A stretch of DNA of 64,000 nucleotides, taken from assembly GCA_024449915.1 (NCBI GenBank), contig JAMZAV010000302.1:434001-498000 (forward strand). Direction: 5' to 3'. Shown one piece after another: positions 23,293 through 35,555 of this stretch. Numbering within the stretch: the first letter of the stretch is position 1; each line of letters starts with the position of its first letter. A model generated the notes under the pieces. The model was given only the letters and a program-made list of their open reading frames with translations. It made no database searches and was not told where the DNA came from. A program made the position numbers and the translations under genes. Source of the DNA: Sweltsa coloradensis. Taxonomy: Eukaryota; Arthropoda; Insecta; Plecoptera; Chloroperlidae.

Positions 23293-25456
23293 TGGGAAGC
23301 GTTCACAGGGAGACGGTTGGAGCTTTGGATCGAAAATAAAGACAAAAGACACCCTACAATTTTCTTCGTCGTGGTTGTGAAGTAATTGCGTTCACCTCTA
23401 ACAAGAGGAAAAATGTCTAGTTGTCGACTAACAAGCGTTGGGAGTCGAAATTACAATATTACCTGCTCGGTCGTTCTTTTCTACATGCAACCAGGTTGAA
23501 ACTTGAAAGTAGAGCTAGCTCATCAATATGAAATTTAATATTTCTCCTTGGTAATAATATTATATGGAATTTTGTAAAATCCCTGTCTTTTCCTGTGACG
23601 ATTTTAATGAAGTCAAGAATTCAGGTTATAAATATAAATCCTTGGCATTTGTTCGCTCTATGATTCCTGAACTTATAGAGAATAATTTCATTTTTTAATT
23701 AATAAAAGATTTGCATAAATAATAAAATAAATGTCGGATTAAAACTCAAAAGATTAAGCCTTGTTGATACTGGCGTCGCCCGCTGGTGGATCATGCCCAA
23801 CGAGTTCGGTCGGTGTCTCCTATTTAAATACCTAGCTCTGGTTGGCCAATTGTTCACTCGTCGATTGCGTTGGCGTCAAAAGGGTTAGCTTAGTTTGCTA
23901 AAATTACAGTTTTCCGCTTAAAACCAGTTATCTATTTCTGTATATTTATTTAAACTTTGTTTGTGTTTATGCAACGGTATGTTTTGGCTGGTAATCGAGT
24001 AAAATCTATGCAAAATAACGTTTTTACAAAGGAAGTTGTCAATATTGCCACACCCTGTTTTCTACCGTAGAAGGTGTGCTCTGGTTATTGACTTTTCAGC
24101 TTTAGCAGATTTGCGATTTTCAATGCGAGTCGGCTTTCATTATTCGCAAATGGTTTTGAGTTTCCAACAACATAAGTCTGTAAGCTGCTTTTCCGCAACT
24201 GTCTTACTTATCTCATGAAGTTCCAATAGTGAAAGGATATACGGTTTATACAATTTACAAATACACCAGAGACAGTGAAAAGCGAAGGATGCTAGAAAAT
24301 ATTATGCGAGTGCGCTAATGATGCATTTTCTTCTTCCACTTGACAGTGAAACAAGAAATCTTTCTTTGCAGATAAGTGGGCTTACAGTCTTGTCATGCAA
24401 AAAGCAGGTATTCAATAAATACACAAATAAGTTTGAGAAACAGAACATTGTTTGCACTTGTATAATATACCAGAACTTACAATTATTAACAATGCATTTT
24501 CTTTTTTCTTCGGTTCTAATTGTTCCGTTCTAATCCATTTAATTTAACATTTTTAACATAAAATTTGTATGCCATCAGAAACGGTTGTCATAATATATTG
24601 ATGACGTAACATTTTTTATTTTCAATGAACTTATAACTGCAGTTTATGATTATTTGAGTATTGATGTACCTAATTGTATTCATTGTTCTCCTTTTTACAG
24701 TTCAGTACCCATATCGTCGTAAGGAATTGAAATAGGTTTGGTTTAGTCGTTGTTATATGAGGCTGTTATGAGAGCTTATAACACCAATCAGACGTCGATA
24801 ATCTTGACGACCGACCAAACAGAATTCATTATTTCACTATGATAGGCCAATCAAATATTATTAATCAATAAAAAATCTTGGATTCCAATTCATTACGACC
24901 CTTATTAGTATTAGTATTATCTTATATAGCACATTAGTAAATACATAAAATTAATACTTTTCTTCGTTTAAAATTTTAATTTATATGTGTTTGTTAAATC
25001 TAAAAACAAAAAATCTATACATCCAAAAATAATTTGGCCAACGTTCCATTGTTTCGTGCACACATAATAATATATTCTAGAAGATATGACAGTTGATTTT
25101 GTTAGATGAATATTGTGGGCGTCTACCGACAATGTGAGAGCCTAGTTCAGTGTAATCTGACGCTCGCGGACGTAAGCCCCTACCGTGTTTTAGCCGTGAG
25201 TGCTTGGAGCGAAGCTTCTACACCTAGCTTGTCTGCTGTGCGTGATAGACAGTGCCGGCCACATAAACATAGAGTGTCATCGCATCTAACCATTATAATA
25301 CCGTGCGTATACTTTGTTTTAAATAATTAACGTTGGTTATTATGTGTATAAACTGGAATCGGCGCAAGTTTGGCGGCAATCTTATAACTTAATTTAAGAA
25401 TATAATTCATAAATAACTAGCATTTAAATTATAAATTCTACTGTGAATGCCACTAT
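23293..25456. other. Noncoding stretch with two microexon-like candidates
   Basis: On the + strand, TTTCTTTGCAG ending at 24371 followed by an open 36-base segment and GTATTC at 24408 would make a 36-nt microexon. TTCTCCTTTTTACAG ending at 24700, then 18 bases and GTAAGG, would make an 18-nt one. Both acceptors are good, the donors are ordinary. The patch 25106-25330 is GC-richer with a 74-codon frame that I do not recognise. Confidence 0.25.
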
Positions 25457-25569
25457 GAGTTTTATTAAATTCATAACGTTTCAAAACTACTTAGGAGTTC
25501 ATTTATCCCAACTATCTTTTGACTAAGGATCTTCGAAGAAGTTTCGAAACGTTTAGAAGTCAATAAAAC
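25457..25569. repeat. Imperfect inverted repeat centred on CGTTTCGAAACG
   Basis: Arms at 25457-25492 and 25536-25569 match as reverse complements with several mismatches (shared GTTTTATT, AAACGTTTC, AAACT..CTT). The right arm contains GAAGAAGTTTCGAAACG, reminiscent of the GAAAC-type cores of Penelope/hammerhead fragments such as that at 55.73 kb, but it lacks a CUGANGA box. Confidence 0.45.
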
Positions 25570-25572
25570 TAA

Positions 25573-28500
25573 AAAAGTGGCAAAAACCGTAAAATTTATC
25601 ATTATGGCAGGTAACGAAAGAATTGGGCAACATGGAAAATAAATTGATGCAATGACTGTAGACGTAATAAATTAAGTGACGTATGATAGCAAATGATGTG
25701 TAAATGATACCAATGTTTTTCTTGAAAATATAAAACCTTCCACTACCCATCGCATCAAACTCAATCCTGCCAACTACTAAGCACTTCAGAGTTGGTAGAG
25801 TGCGGCGAGGCAATGTTCCCAACTGTAAGTGTAATGACATGTGACACTGCGGGCTGTAGATCAAAGTGTAATGCAAACTATACCCGGTGCTAAGAACCAC
25901 TCAAAAGCACATGAATGCAACTGGAAGATGTGTAATGTGGGCTAAACTAACGGAACTTTCGTCAACTACTCCTCTAAAGTCACCGCAACCAGGGAACTTT
26001 AAGTTAAATTGTGCCAGCATGTGTGGTGCAGTATGTGCAGACATTAATAATCCGTATACTCTGAGATTTAATTATCAAGATAACTTCCCATACCGCAGGA
26101 TCTTGGAACGTTGTCAGTTCCTGCAGGTACGTTGTAAAGAAAGGTGTTGGAGTTGATAAAATCTAGTCAAATTACTCAAATAATAACATAACACACTTAT
26201 CAAAATTTCTACACTCAAACAAGAAATTGTCCTATAAAATCATTCACTTATAATTATTCAGCAGAAACTACCATTCAATTTTCCTGAATTGTCTGTTCAA
26301 GATTCCTTGAAAGCGGAATAAACATCATGTAAGATAACTAGCGAACGAAAGCATAAACTAGTACATTCACAATAAAGATATTCAGCCTCATTATTTCTAT
26401 CAAATTGATGGTTTCCGTCATCCTAATGAATGTCAAAACAACAAACCAAGTAGTGCTAAGAGTGACTTGTTCATTATTTTGAAGGATTGTTAGAATCAGA
26501 CACGTGTATTGTGAATTCCTACTCGAAATGCTAATGAATACAATGCGGCGTGACAAACAGAGCTATTCTATAAGGAAATTACACCATTATCGCCCCATTT
26601 ATTATTTATTTATAAGTCCATAATTCAGCTGTAGACAACAACATACGATAGGGAATATAGAGTACTCTGATAATGCCCTTACGTGGTGAAAAGCTGTTTC
26701 TGCAGCGAAGCGTGTCGTGAGGCCGTGCACTCTGATGTCATTGCATGCGTGGGATGAGACGGACGGGGTGTGTGGGCTAGCGTGCAGGGCGTAATGTGTT
26801 GCCTCGAGATAAGCAAACTAATGGGACTCTAGTTTATTTATGCGGGAGTCGAGACGAGCTGTCACTTGATAGCTCAACTGTGACGTTATTGACAGTTTTA
26901 CAGTGACGTGGTGTCAGAAAAGAGTCACCCTCTCCCCCCCCCACCCTTTTGAGGGTGCTCAAACGTACGCTTCTCGTAAACAACACACGTTTGTTCCTTA
27001 TCGAAGGGAACACAATGCTGTATTAAATTTAACACACTTCAGCATCAGCTTTTATGTACATAAAATTCACTATCTAATAACCAGATCTCAATTGCAACAG
27101 TAATTAGGTTTGGGGTTTATAGGAAATAATCATTGAAATTGACCTTTTAAAACAATACAATATTTCACACAAATACAGATAGCAGATTACTGTACTACTA
27201 TACCACATTCCACATTTATTGTAGGATGGAAGCCATGTGAACAGAAGTATAAAACAAATATTATAAATCGGGATATTTCTGTTGTCAACCAAATATTTTT
27301 TTCATTTCTTTAGTAAACCCCAAAATAGACTATAGAAAAAATCGGCTGAGAATTCTTTTGAAAAACAACCCCGTTCTTCTGTGAATGTTTGTTGATACGT
27401 CTCGGCAGCTGTCACGGATCTTGTTAAAACCTGGCGTCAGCTGAAAGCGGTTTGTAGATGATCGGCATTTATTTCCGTGAGGAAACTCTTTTGAGACGGA
27501 GCTGATAGGTTGACAAATGCCAAGGAGGGTGGAATATTGAAAACACACTGCATTATCAGAAAAAAATAGATTGCGGCGAGCCAATTTGCCCTTTAGCCAC
27601 CACCATTCTTTTCGTGTCACCACAATCAAACAGACGAGTGTGCTCCATCAAGTGATTTGATAAAAATAAAAAAAAACGAAAAAATGGCGCAAGGAGGAAA
27701 TTTAAAACTTACCGTATGGTATCATATTATCTATGTTCGATGACAATGCAAAACTTAGGAATATGTGATCGAAATTACGTTTATGAAGAAATGTTGCGCG
27801 TCACAAACAATAATCTAATTAAAGAATAAGGACACATTTCATTATACTAGTCTATGCTGTAAATCATATGAGCGCCTGCGTGTTAAAATATTTTATAAAA
27901 CTGGTGAAGTAAAGAATCTAGGTAATAATCATGTTGAACTTTTTAACATACTAACCAATGCGATACTTTTGAAAGTCCACGAAAGTTTTCCTTCATAATT
28001 AATGTACTGTATTACTTTTCTAAGTTTCTCATTTAAATATCAAATTAAATTTAACGGAAACTTTAAACTTAATTGTTCTTGTAACATGAATGTCTGAAAT
28101 TAAAATACTCTCCTTTCCAACAAGACACCACATTTCATTTGAAGCAATGCCGAACATGAGAATTTATTCCGTCTAGTGAATAAAAGGTTTTACTTAGTGG
28201 AACTGAAGACATTCACTAAGCAATTACCTACATAGCACAAGAAATACGCTATGGTTCAAATATTTTTCAAACTTTCTTGTGGGAACGAATTATCATTAGC
28301 TGTGTTATACATTGACACGCTATGTTAAGTCTTGACGTTCGTTAAGTAGGCCGATCCGATAACTAAGATATCTCATACTTATTTTACTATACACAACCAA
28401 GTATCCCACGATCATATTGCGCCCTTCATATTGATTAGATGCAGTTTCTTCCTAGTTATTTTCCCTGGAAATTTAAACACCAGTAGACCGACTTCTATCC

Positions 28501-29104
28501 TTGAGGGAAAATGTATTTTTATCTAAAAGGAACGTTGCTGAAAAGAAATATTGATCTCGAAAATAAGATTGCACAAATTTGTATACATTATAACACAAAA
28601 ATTTACACATGAACTCTGGCATGTTTTAGAATTACTTTGGGTTACTTGGGTTTGACTTTTTAGACTGTTCTCCTCCATCCATTCTTTAATATTTTCACAT
28701 TAATAAAAATCTATTCGAGTTGTGAAGAGGCCAAAACATTGTAGTTTTGGGTTGATTGTAGTAGCGAGTTCATAAAACTTAATTTCCTGCCCTGTACGCT
28801 AGGCGGTATAACTAGTTGCCGTTCCTTCAATTAATGAATCCCCCCACCCCCACCACGCCACCACATAAAGCACGTTGTATTTCTGCACTGTAACAGTTGC
28901 GTTCCAACTTGAAAATTATGAATACAATTTATTTCTATTTGTATAAGGAATCATGGAACATTGTATTCGTTCAATATTGACGACCCTAAGTTGGCATTGT
29001 AATTGGCCCATTGATTGGAAATAGACTAAATTCACGAGCAAAAAGACATGAGAAATACTTCAAACACACCCACATTCAGATTTACCCACATTCCGATATT
29101 CGTC
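25573..29104. other. Noncoding stretch with a GC-richer, CG-containing patch
   Basis: The interval 26690-26960 is clearly richer in G+C and CpG than its flanks and holds TGACGT-type words at about 26881 and 26904, so it is a candidate enhancer or promoter. No exon could be supported. The rest is AT-rich. Confidence 0.3.
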
Positions 29105-29300
29105 CAAACTTACCACCCTCCTCCCCTAACCCCCCATACCACCGCTCAGTTGTAAAGAACTGCTAACTCGGCCACATCAGCCGATAACAGCTAATAAATC
29201 TCTTAAGTGTCGATTTTAACATTAGTCCAACCCCCTCCCCCCCACCACAAGTTGAGCGGGGGGAGGGGTCGTTTACCGGCCGTTAAAACTTCGCCGGTCC
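29105..29300. repeat. C-rich tracts with G/C hairpin
   Basis: C-rich clusters at about 29112-29140 are followed by a strong hairpin in which CCCCTCCCCCC (29232-29242) pairs with GGGGGGAGGGG (29258-29268) across a loop containing CACAAGTTGAG. An ACCGGC/GCCGGT inverted pair follows at about 29275-29298. Such strands can form hairpins, i-motifs or quadruplexes. No gene overlaps. Confidence 0.65.
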
Positions 29301-30200
29301 CTACTCGTTAGCTCTATTAGTATGGTCTATTGACTCGGGCTAAATGGGTTTATTGAGCCATCTTAATCCTATTCATGGCGGGCTTATGAAATGAAGTAGC
29401 TTTGACCTAAGAATTGTGATTTAATAACGTCCAACGTCATTGATTTTACATTCAATTATTAGGTTATACAAAATGAAAACAACGAGAATAATTTATGGGG
29501 TAGTAAAATATGGTTACAGTATTGTAGGTATTCACAAAATTGGAACATGTAAAACATATTATGCCCTGGGATTTGGTATGTAACGGCGAGATGAAGAAAT
29601 GAGAAGGATTGGGTCCTGCTTCAAACCAAGCTACTGATTTCTAGCATTACCTCAAAGAAAGGAAAATAGCGCAACTTTACTTTCAACATGAAACTAATAC
29701 CTTGCTTGTATGTATTCACCGTCAAGAATTGTTGAAAGCATATACAAGAACACACGGAAATAAATATCGGTATATTAGTGACCCAACCGACAACCAAACG
29801 TTGTGTTGTTGCTCCATTGACTTTGAAACTATACTAAGCAAAATTAGGTTGTTTCAAAAACAGTCAATCTCAATTTATAATGAATAAATCATATCCAAAG
29901 TATCTGTTACTTGGCCATTAATTTCACTCGACAACCAGCTTCAGCTTATATTGCACCTATCTAACTACGTTGTCGATTAATTAATTCGAGTTTACGTAAG
30001 TGATCTATTACCGGTTACCTTCATTGAGTTAATGGGCGGTTAAGTAACGTGATAGCTTCCACAAGTGCCAACAACAGTGCACTTATAGGCCTACTATATA
30101 CAACAGGACGCTTACAATACCCCAGTCAGAAGTTTAAACGGGAATTTATGTGAATTAAAGAATGTTAGTACAAAATCCTGAAAATTTAATTTCCCGAAGG
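29301..30200. other. Noncoding stretch
   Basis: No credible exon, repeat end or RNA gene. Composition at 29300-29440 is less AT-biased than usual, which could mark conserved noncoding sequence, but that cannot be tested from one sequence. Confidence 0.4.
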
Positions 30201-30252
30201 TGCAGGGTCCTAAAAATGCAGGGTCCTAAAAGTGTGGGGTGCTAAAAGTGCA
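30201..30252 (+). repeat. Three-unit short tandem repeat
   Basis: Three consecutive degenerate units of 17-19 bases built on GTGCAGGGTCCTAAAA. Confidence 0.8.
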
Positions 30253-30683
30253 AAGACTCGAATGTCAACATCCCGTGTGTTCTATTGAATACCGGGAAAA
30301 CTTTCGTGATTTTGATACATATAGTGGTCCCAACGAAAGTATGCAGGTGGCTCGAAATTGTTTTCCCAACCTAACAACTTTATCAATTCTATTCACGCTA
30401 GCTCAGCGTGGAACTTGCACACGGAGGAACGCTGTGATCTAGCACAGGTAATTTTTGCTTGCGTTGGTAAAAGATGTTTCTCTTTCATACACAAAGGCTA
30501 CATTCCTTTTACCGCGCATTCATTCTACCCCCACCACTACCAAGCATCTGCATTCTTTCGTTGGAGCAAGTATACTTGCAATTTGGTATAAGTAAGTATT
30601 AAACGGAAAGTTTTAAAAAAATTTGTAAAATTAATGATACTGAGAAAAACATATTCTATTCTTTGGGATAACGAGTAAAGTTC

Positions 30684-31280
30684 TCAAAACTCACGATCTT
30701 TTCGTAAATCATCATCAGTCATTACGTGTTCGGGTTTTAGAGCCGATAATGTTACATAGTATATTGCGTAAAACTCCACTTCATTACCACCGCAGAAACC
30801 GTCGCCATCTTCTTCTTCTTCTTCTTCTTCTCGTGCCATCATTACCGCAATCCTATTCATACGACGCCAAACAAACCCTCTGTTGAGTGCGTCGTTGAAC
30901 AACAATAAAAGAGCTTTACTCGAGAAAAAAAATACAAACTCGGTGAGGGAGTCCCGTCCCCGGGCCCGGGCCAGACGCGCAGACGAACAGAGCAAAAGCT
31001 GCTTATTGTAGCCTGAAATCGAGGCCATTGCGGTGGAGATTACAGCATCTGAGCGCCATTGTCTCTGAGGATCCGTGGCCATCGCACCATACAACCTAAG
31101 CCATTGTTGCCCAGACTGAGACGGCAGGGCAAAGACGCGCTGCATTCATTACTGTCTTCTTCGCACGGTGCGATGAGGACGTGTACACCAACACACCAAT
31201 CAATGTTACGTTTACGAACGTCAAACTGTGAGCTTTGATGCATGTGTTTCATCTGCTCCGAACGAACAATAGTATACAAC
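30684..31280 (-). other. GC-rich island with a long but unsupported ORF
   Basis: The longest frame of the window (153 codons, minus strand, stop at 30684-30686) lies in an unusually GC-rich patch that includes CCCCGGGCCCGGG near 30960 and a (TTC)n run at 30807-30832, translated as a run of Glu. The product has no recognisable domain, and a second minus frame overlaps its start. High GC lengthens frames by chance, so a CpG-island-like promoter or first exon of an unseen minus-strand gene is at least as likely as a protein. AAGATGGCGAC, a YY1-type core often found at transcription starts, occurs on the minus strand at about 30800-30810. Confidence 0.2.
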
Positions 31281-34053
31281 AGAAAAAATAATAGTATGAT
31301 TCCTTCAAGGATTATTTTCCTTAAAACCTTTTCACAGTTTTTATTTTGTCTGCTAAATAAAACATTATTGAGCTATATTTTTTTAGTAAAAACAGTGCTG
31401 AATTGACAAGTTTATTACTCGTTGAACTGCACTTTCTTAGTCACACCCCTATATCCTGGTGAGCGGTGATGCCAAGCGCAACATTGCACCAACGTCATCT
31501 CGAATACTCTCTTTGCATAAGCAAGAGATGTTCAACCGTATAACCGTCTACTAAATGTGTGATAAAGTATAGTGAGCGTTATTATTTTATAAGACGAAAA
31601 CGACAATAGCAAGTTCCACAATATCAACACACATACATTATCAATGTTGTCATTATTATGTAATATGTTTCAGCTTTTAGGGGCAGACGAGGGATGAGTT
31701 GTGTGAATATGCACCTAACATTATTCATGAACGTGTTTCTGACACACATACTTTTAACACGAACATTGCTATTTCAGGACAAACGTGCAACCAGTTTTGT
31801 ACAAATTAAGGGACAAAATATTAATGTAAAGATAGGACGAAATTACATTACATACTATATTCTTATGATTCTTAAGCAATTGATTGTTCGTGTTAAAATT
31901 TTAAACTTTTGTAATGCATTAATATAATCTTAAATTATTTGTAGAACTAGTATTATGTAAATGTTAGCTAAGAAAATCGCGTCGCACGTCAGATGAGAGA
32001 CCTTACATGTCACATCATTATCCGCATTGCTAAAGGAATCTTCGGTTACTGTTCTGCTTAGATCTCAGTACAACAAGAATCTTGATCTGCATTTTTGGTA
32101 AAAAACTATTGAATATTTACGCTATGCAACGTTAACAATAATTAAAAGGTAGTAAATCACAAAACACGAACAAGAGTTCCATTACAATACACTACAACCA
32201 GTCTGCAATGCTTATTATTATTATTATTATTCATAGGTTCCTCAAATATTGTTAACATTTTACAACCCCACGTAACTTTAATTGCTTTCGGCTTATCGCA
32301 TTTCATTATGGATAGATAAAATATAATGAAAATACAACTCTCATTAATTTGGTTTAAATACTCAATCTATATTCGCCAATGTCAAACCACGTTATACAAT
32401 TTTTTTATTGTTATTTAAATTTCAGTATAAGAATCACAACAACATCCCAAAAGAATTTTCGTCAAGTTCTACGCTAGTGGATATGTAGCCAGTGCAACCA
32501 AACGTTGGTCAACCATGAGTGCCCATTGCTGGTTTCCATACTAAGCCTCGGATCGTTTATTATGAAGTTAAATCTACAAATGTTGGCTATGAATGTGATT
32601 ATAGGAATTAACCTTCCTCGGAACAGAAATTTTAAATTAATGTCAGACCCAAAAGAGCTAACCCAGAGATACTTCTCACAATATACGCATTACTTCCCTC
32701 CGTGGTGTCCTGTAGTGTACAGACAATAACGCGCTGATTTTACCTAGCAATTCCCAACACTAATTCGTGTTAATGGCAATGAAGACCGAATTTGGAACCT
32801 TCCCGACCTGACCGCTTGTTAGACTCGCTCGCAAAGGAGATCGAGTGAATGCTCGAAACCCTGGACGCTGAGACAAAGGAGCCCCACCCACCGTCGTCAC
32901 GCGCCTGTCGATCGCCAGACAGTATTGTGCGACTTGATTACACCAGCCGTGACAACCGCTTGCAACGGGCAGAGGGAAACGGGAATAACGACGGAAATGT
33001 TCTGGGAAGTCTGAAAAGCAAAACATTCAAGCGAATGTTGACCACAGGTTCAAACAAGAACAATAAATGGCGATGATAAACGAAAAGCTTACCTGAGGCG
33101 GCTTTTCCAATTCGCTTCCCTGATTTAAATTTGCTTGTTTTCTACATTTATTTTTTATTTTAGCTACCTGATTTGATAAAAGTATTTCATTTTAAATCCC
33201 AAAAATCCGTGTATATAAATATTCTGTTGCAACATTATTACAATCCAAAATATTTTGTTAAATTATTTTTATATAATTCGTTTGTATTGAAATAAACGAC
33301 AACACTAAATGTAAATATGCTAATAATTAATCAATACATTTTAATGTTTACATGAGTATGTCAGTGGAATAAACGTAAGTATTGACATAAGAAGTTTCTA
33401 CTTAATTTCGTACCCGGCACCTCCACCAAAAATCCATCTTTTTCATTTAAGGTGATTGTAAACGTTACCTTTGACTTGACACTAAAACTATTTTCACCAC
33501 TTGTTAATAAATTGAAGATTAAAACGCCTTTTAATATGAACAAATTATAATCAAAACGAAAATAAAAACGTTTAAAACTTCCTCACCTATCATTATAGGC
33601 CTACTGATGCCGACTTCACTTTAAAACAGCTTTTCACAAAACTACCGACGACTTAACTCAACGAACGTGCAAATTCACTAAGTTCAGTGAAAAAAACAGT
33701 CACTGGCATTTTTTCCAAATTACAAAATGTTGGAAATATGTTGAACATTTTTTCTTTCCGGTTTCCTTCATTAAAATTATGAATTTAACTGCCATAACAA
33801 GGGTAAATCCATTAATTATTCGTTTGGCCAATACAAACTACAATGGGAAACTACTAATGATTTACGATTTTCCAGAAAAAGCTTTCAAGTTATAATGGCC
33901 AATTAATGCTTAAATCTATTTAACAAAATTTTCAACTTTGCTTTAAAAGTATGCTTTATTATTAATTACCTCAGACTAGATCTAATTAAACGATGACATC
34001 AAAAGCATTAATGCAAAGTGTAAACTGGCAGTTACATTGATTGTTGTCTGTAG
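31281..34053. other. AT-rich noncoding stretch with one GC-richer patch
   Basis: Holds a (TTA)n microsatellite at 32211-32231, and a GC-richer patch at 32820-33060 where frames on both strands are open (75 codons +, 88 codons -), which argues against either being coding. On the minus strand a 27-nt candidate exon (33119 to 33093) ends in a good donor, CTCAG-GTAAGC, but its acceptor lacks a pyrimidine tract. The 17-mer CCGGCACCTCCACCAAA of repeat R3 is at 33414-33430. Confidence 0.35.
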
Positions 34054-34834
34054 TTGGATGAGCGTAGCGAGCGTAGCGAGCGAAGCGAAGATTCCATTTC
34101 ACTACACTGGAGAAAAAAATCCGGAATGTTTTTTTTTTCTTTTTTTTTTTTTTGTATTTTTGTCTGTTTGTCCACACGATTCCGGCTAAACCGATACTCC
34201 GATTGCGATGAAATTTTATGGAGGCCTTCGAAATCTCTGAACTTAGAACTGCCACGTTTTTGAGCGCAATCGGAAAATTTTTTCTCATGAAAATCGCAAT
34301 TTTACGATTTTTTTCGATTTTTAAAAAAATTCTTCGACTTATATCACCTACATGCTTTATCCGATTTTAATGATTTTTGCACAGAACCTTTATTTTATGA
34401 ACTAAGATATTTTTTTGAAATTTGAGCGCAATTGAAAAAAATATTTATCATAAAAAACGAAATTTTACAGGTTTTTTCTTTTTTAAACAATTCTTTGACT
34501 TATAACACCTACATGCTTTATCCGATTGTAATGATTTTTTCGCAGAACCTTTATTTTATGAATGCATATATTAGTGTAAAATTTGAGCGCAATCGAGAAA
34601 TTAATTCTTATAAAAATCGCAATTTTACGATTTTTTTAACAATTACGATTAATTAAAAAAAATTAAAAAAATTAGGTTAATTTTTAATTTAATTTAATTT
34701 AATTTAAATTTTTTTTAACTTAGTAATGATTTTGCCACAGAACAACAGAAAATTCGCATAACACATGGCAGCTCAATGCACCAATTACGCTCATCCAACA
34801 ACGCGGCGGGACTTAAGCGTTTTCCTAGTATAAG
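34054..34834 (-). mobile_element. TTGGATGAGC-family element, copy C
   Basis: Inverted relative to copies A and B. Terminal repeats at 34054-34066 and 34786-34798 are perfect complements, and the outer cap (CGCGGCGGGACTTAAGCGTT, ending TTCCTAG) is at 34799-34834. The GC-rich end with AGCGTAGCGAGCG words, the T-rich run, the AATCCGGAATG word and two to three of the AT-rich 150-bp subrepeats occur in mirror order to A. No coding capacity. Confidence 0.8.
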
Positions 34835-34837
34835 ATA

Positions 34838-35555
34838 ATTAAGCGAGCGAAGCGAGCGTTTCCATTTGACTCTGCCGGAAAAATTTGTCACTCGTTTTGT
34901 TTTGTTTTTTTTTGTTTTTTTTGTTTTTTTTTTTATGTCCCAATATAACGTTCGAACGGAGGCTCGGATCGAGTTGAAATTTTGACCATCCGCAAGCTTT
35001 GTTCTCGATTGAATGCCATTAGTTTTTGTGGCAAAATCGTTCAAAAAGTTAAAAAGTTACATTAAAGTTAATCGAAAGTTTTTTTTTCAAACTAACCGGC
35101 GACAAAATCTGAGATAGCCAAATCATTTAGAATGTCCGTCCGGTCACGAATATGTTAATTTTAGTTTGATCCGATAAGTAGTGTAGATGGAAATTACATT
35201 ATAACAAAAGTAACGTTGCCATGGCAACGAAAAGACGCGCGAAGTTTCTAATGCACTGCCACCTAGAAGTAATCAAAATACTTTCGAGGAAGCAGTCTAT
35301 TATTTGTCACCAAAGAGTTTAAATATTTTTCCCAATGAGTCAAGGTCCTCTAGATGGCGGTGGATTTTATCCACAAAGTAAAGATTTACATAAGGGTTTA
35401 CCGAAATACCTTGGCAATAATAAATAATATCGGAAACATGGCCCTGTGGACAGCGAACGTCGTAAATTTTAAAATTTAAAAAAATGTGCATTGTGGGTCT
35501 AGCTATAGCACGTGCTCGCTTATCAACGCGTCCAACTGAGCGTTTCCTAGTTAGA
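34838..35555 (-). mobile_element. Related element C2 abutting copy C
   Basis: Begins with AGCGAGCGAAGCGAGCG and TTCCATTTGACTCTGCCGGAAAAATTTG, a diverged version of the GC-rich end of the TTGGATGAGC family, and ends near 35520-35555 with a diverged cap (AACGCGTCCAACTGAGCGTTTCCTAG spelled over 35525-35550). The interior differs from A to D but matches, reverse-complemented, the decayed repeat at 61885-62360 (shared GACAAAATCTGAG, TCATTTAGAATGTC, GCCATTAGTTTTTGTGGCAAA and a GTTGCCATGGCAACG palindrome at 35216-35230). It is thus a second subfamily sharing ends but not interior. Confidence 0.6.

Noticed and set aside
25887..26156. 89-codon + frame
   Set aside because: Cys- and Asn-rich but with no signal peptide or spacing matching a known Cys-rich family, and overlapped by an open minus frame at its start.
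33093..33119. 27-nt minus-strand microexon with GTAAGC donor
   Set aside because: The acceptor side is A-rich without a pyrimidine tract, and the frame is open far beyond both boundaries, so the limits are arbitrary.
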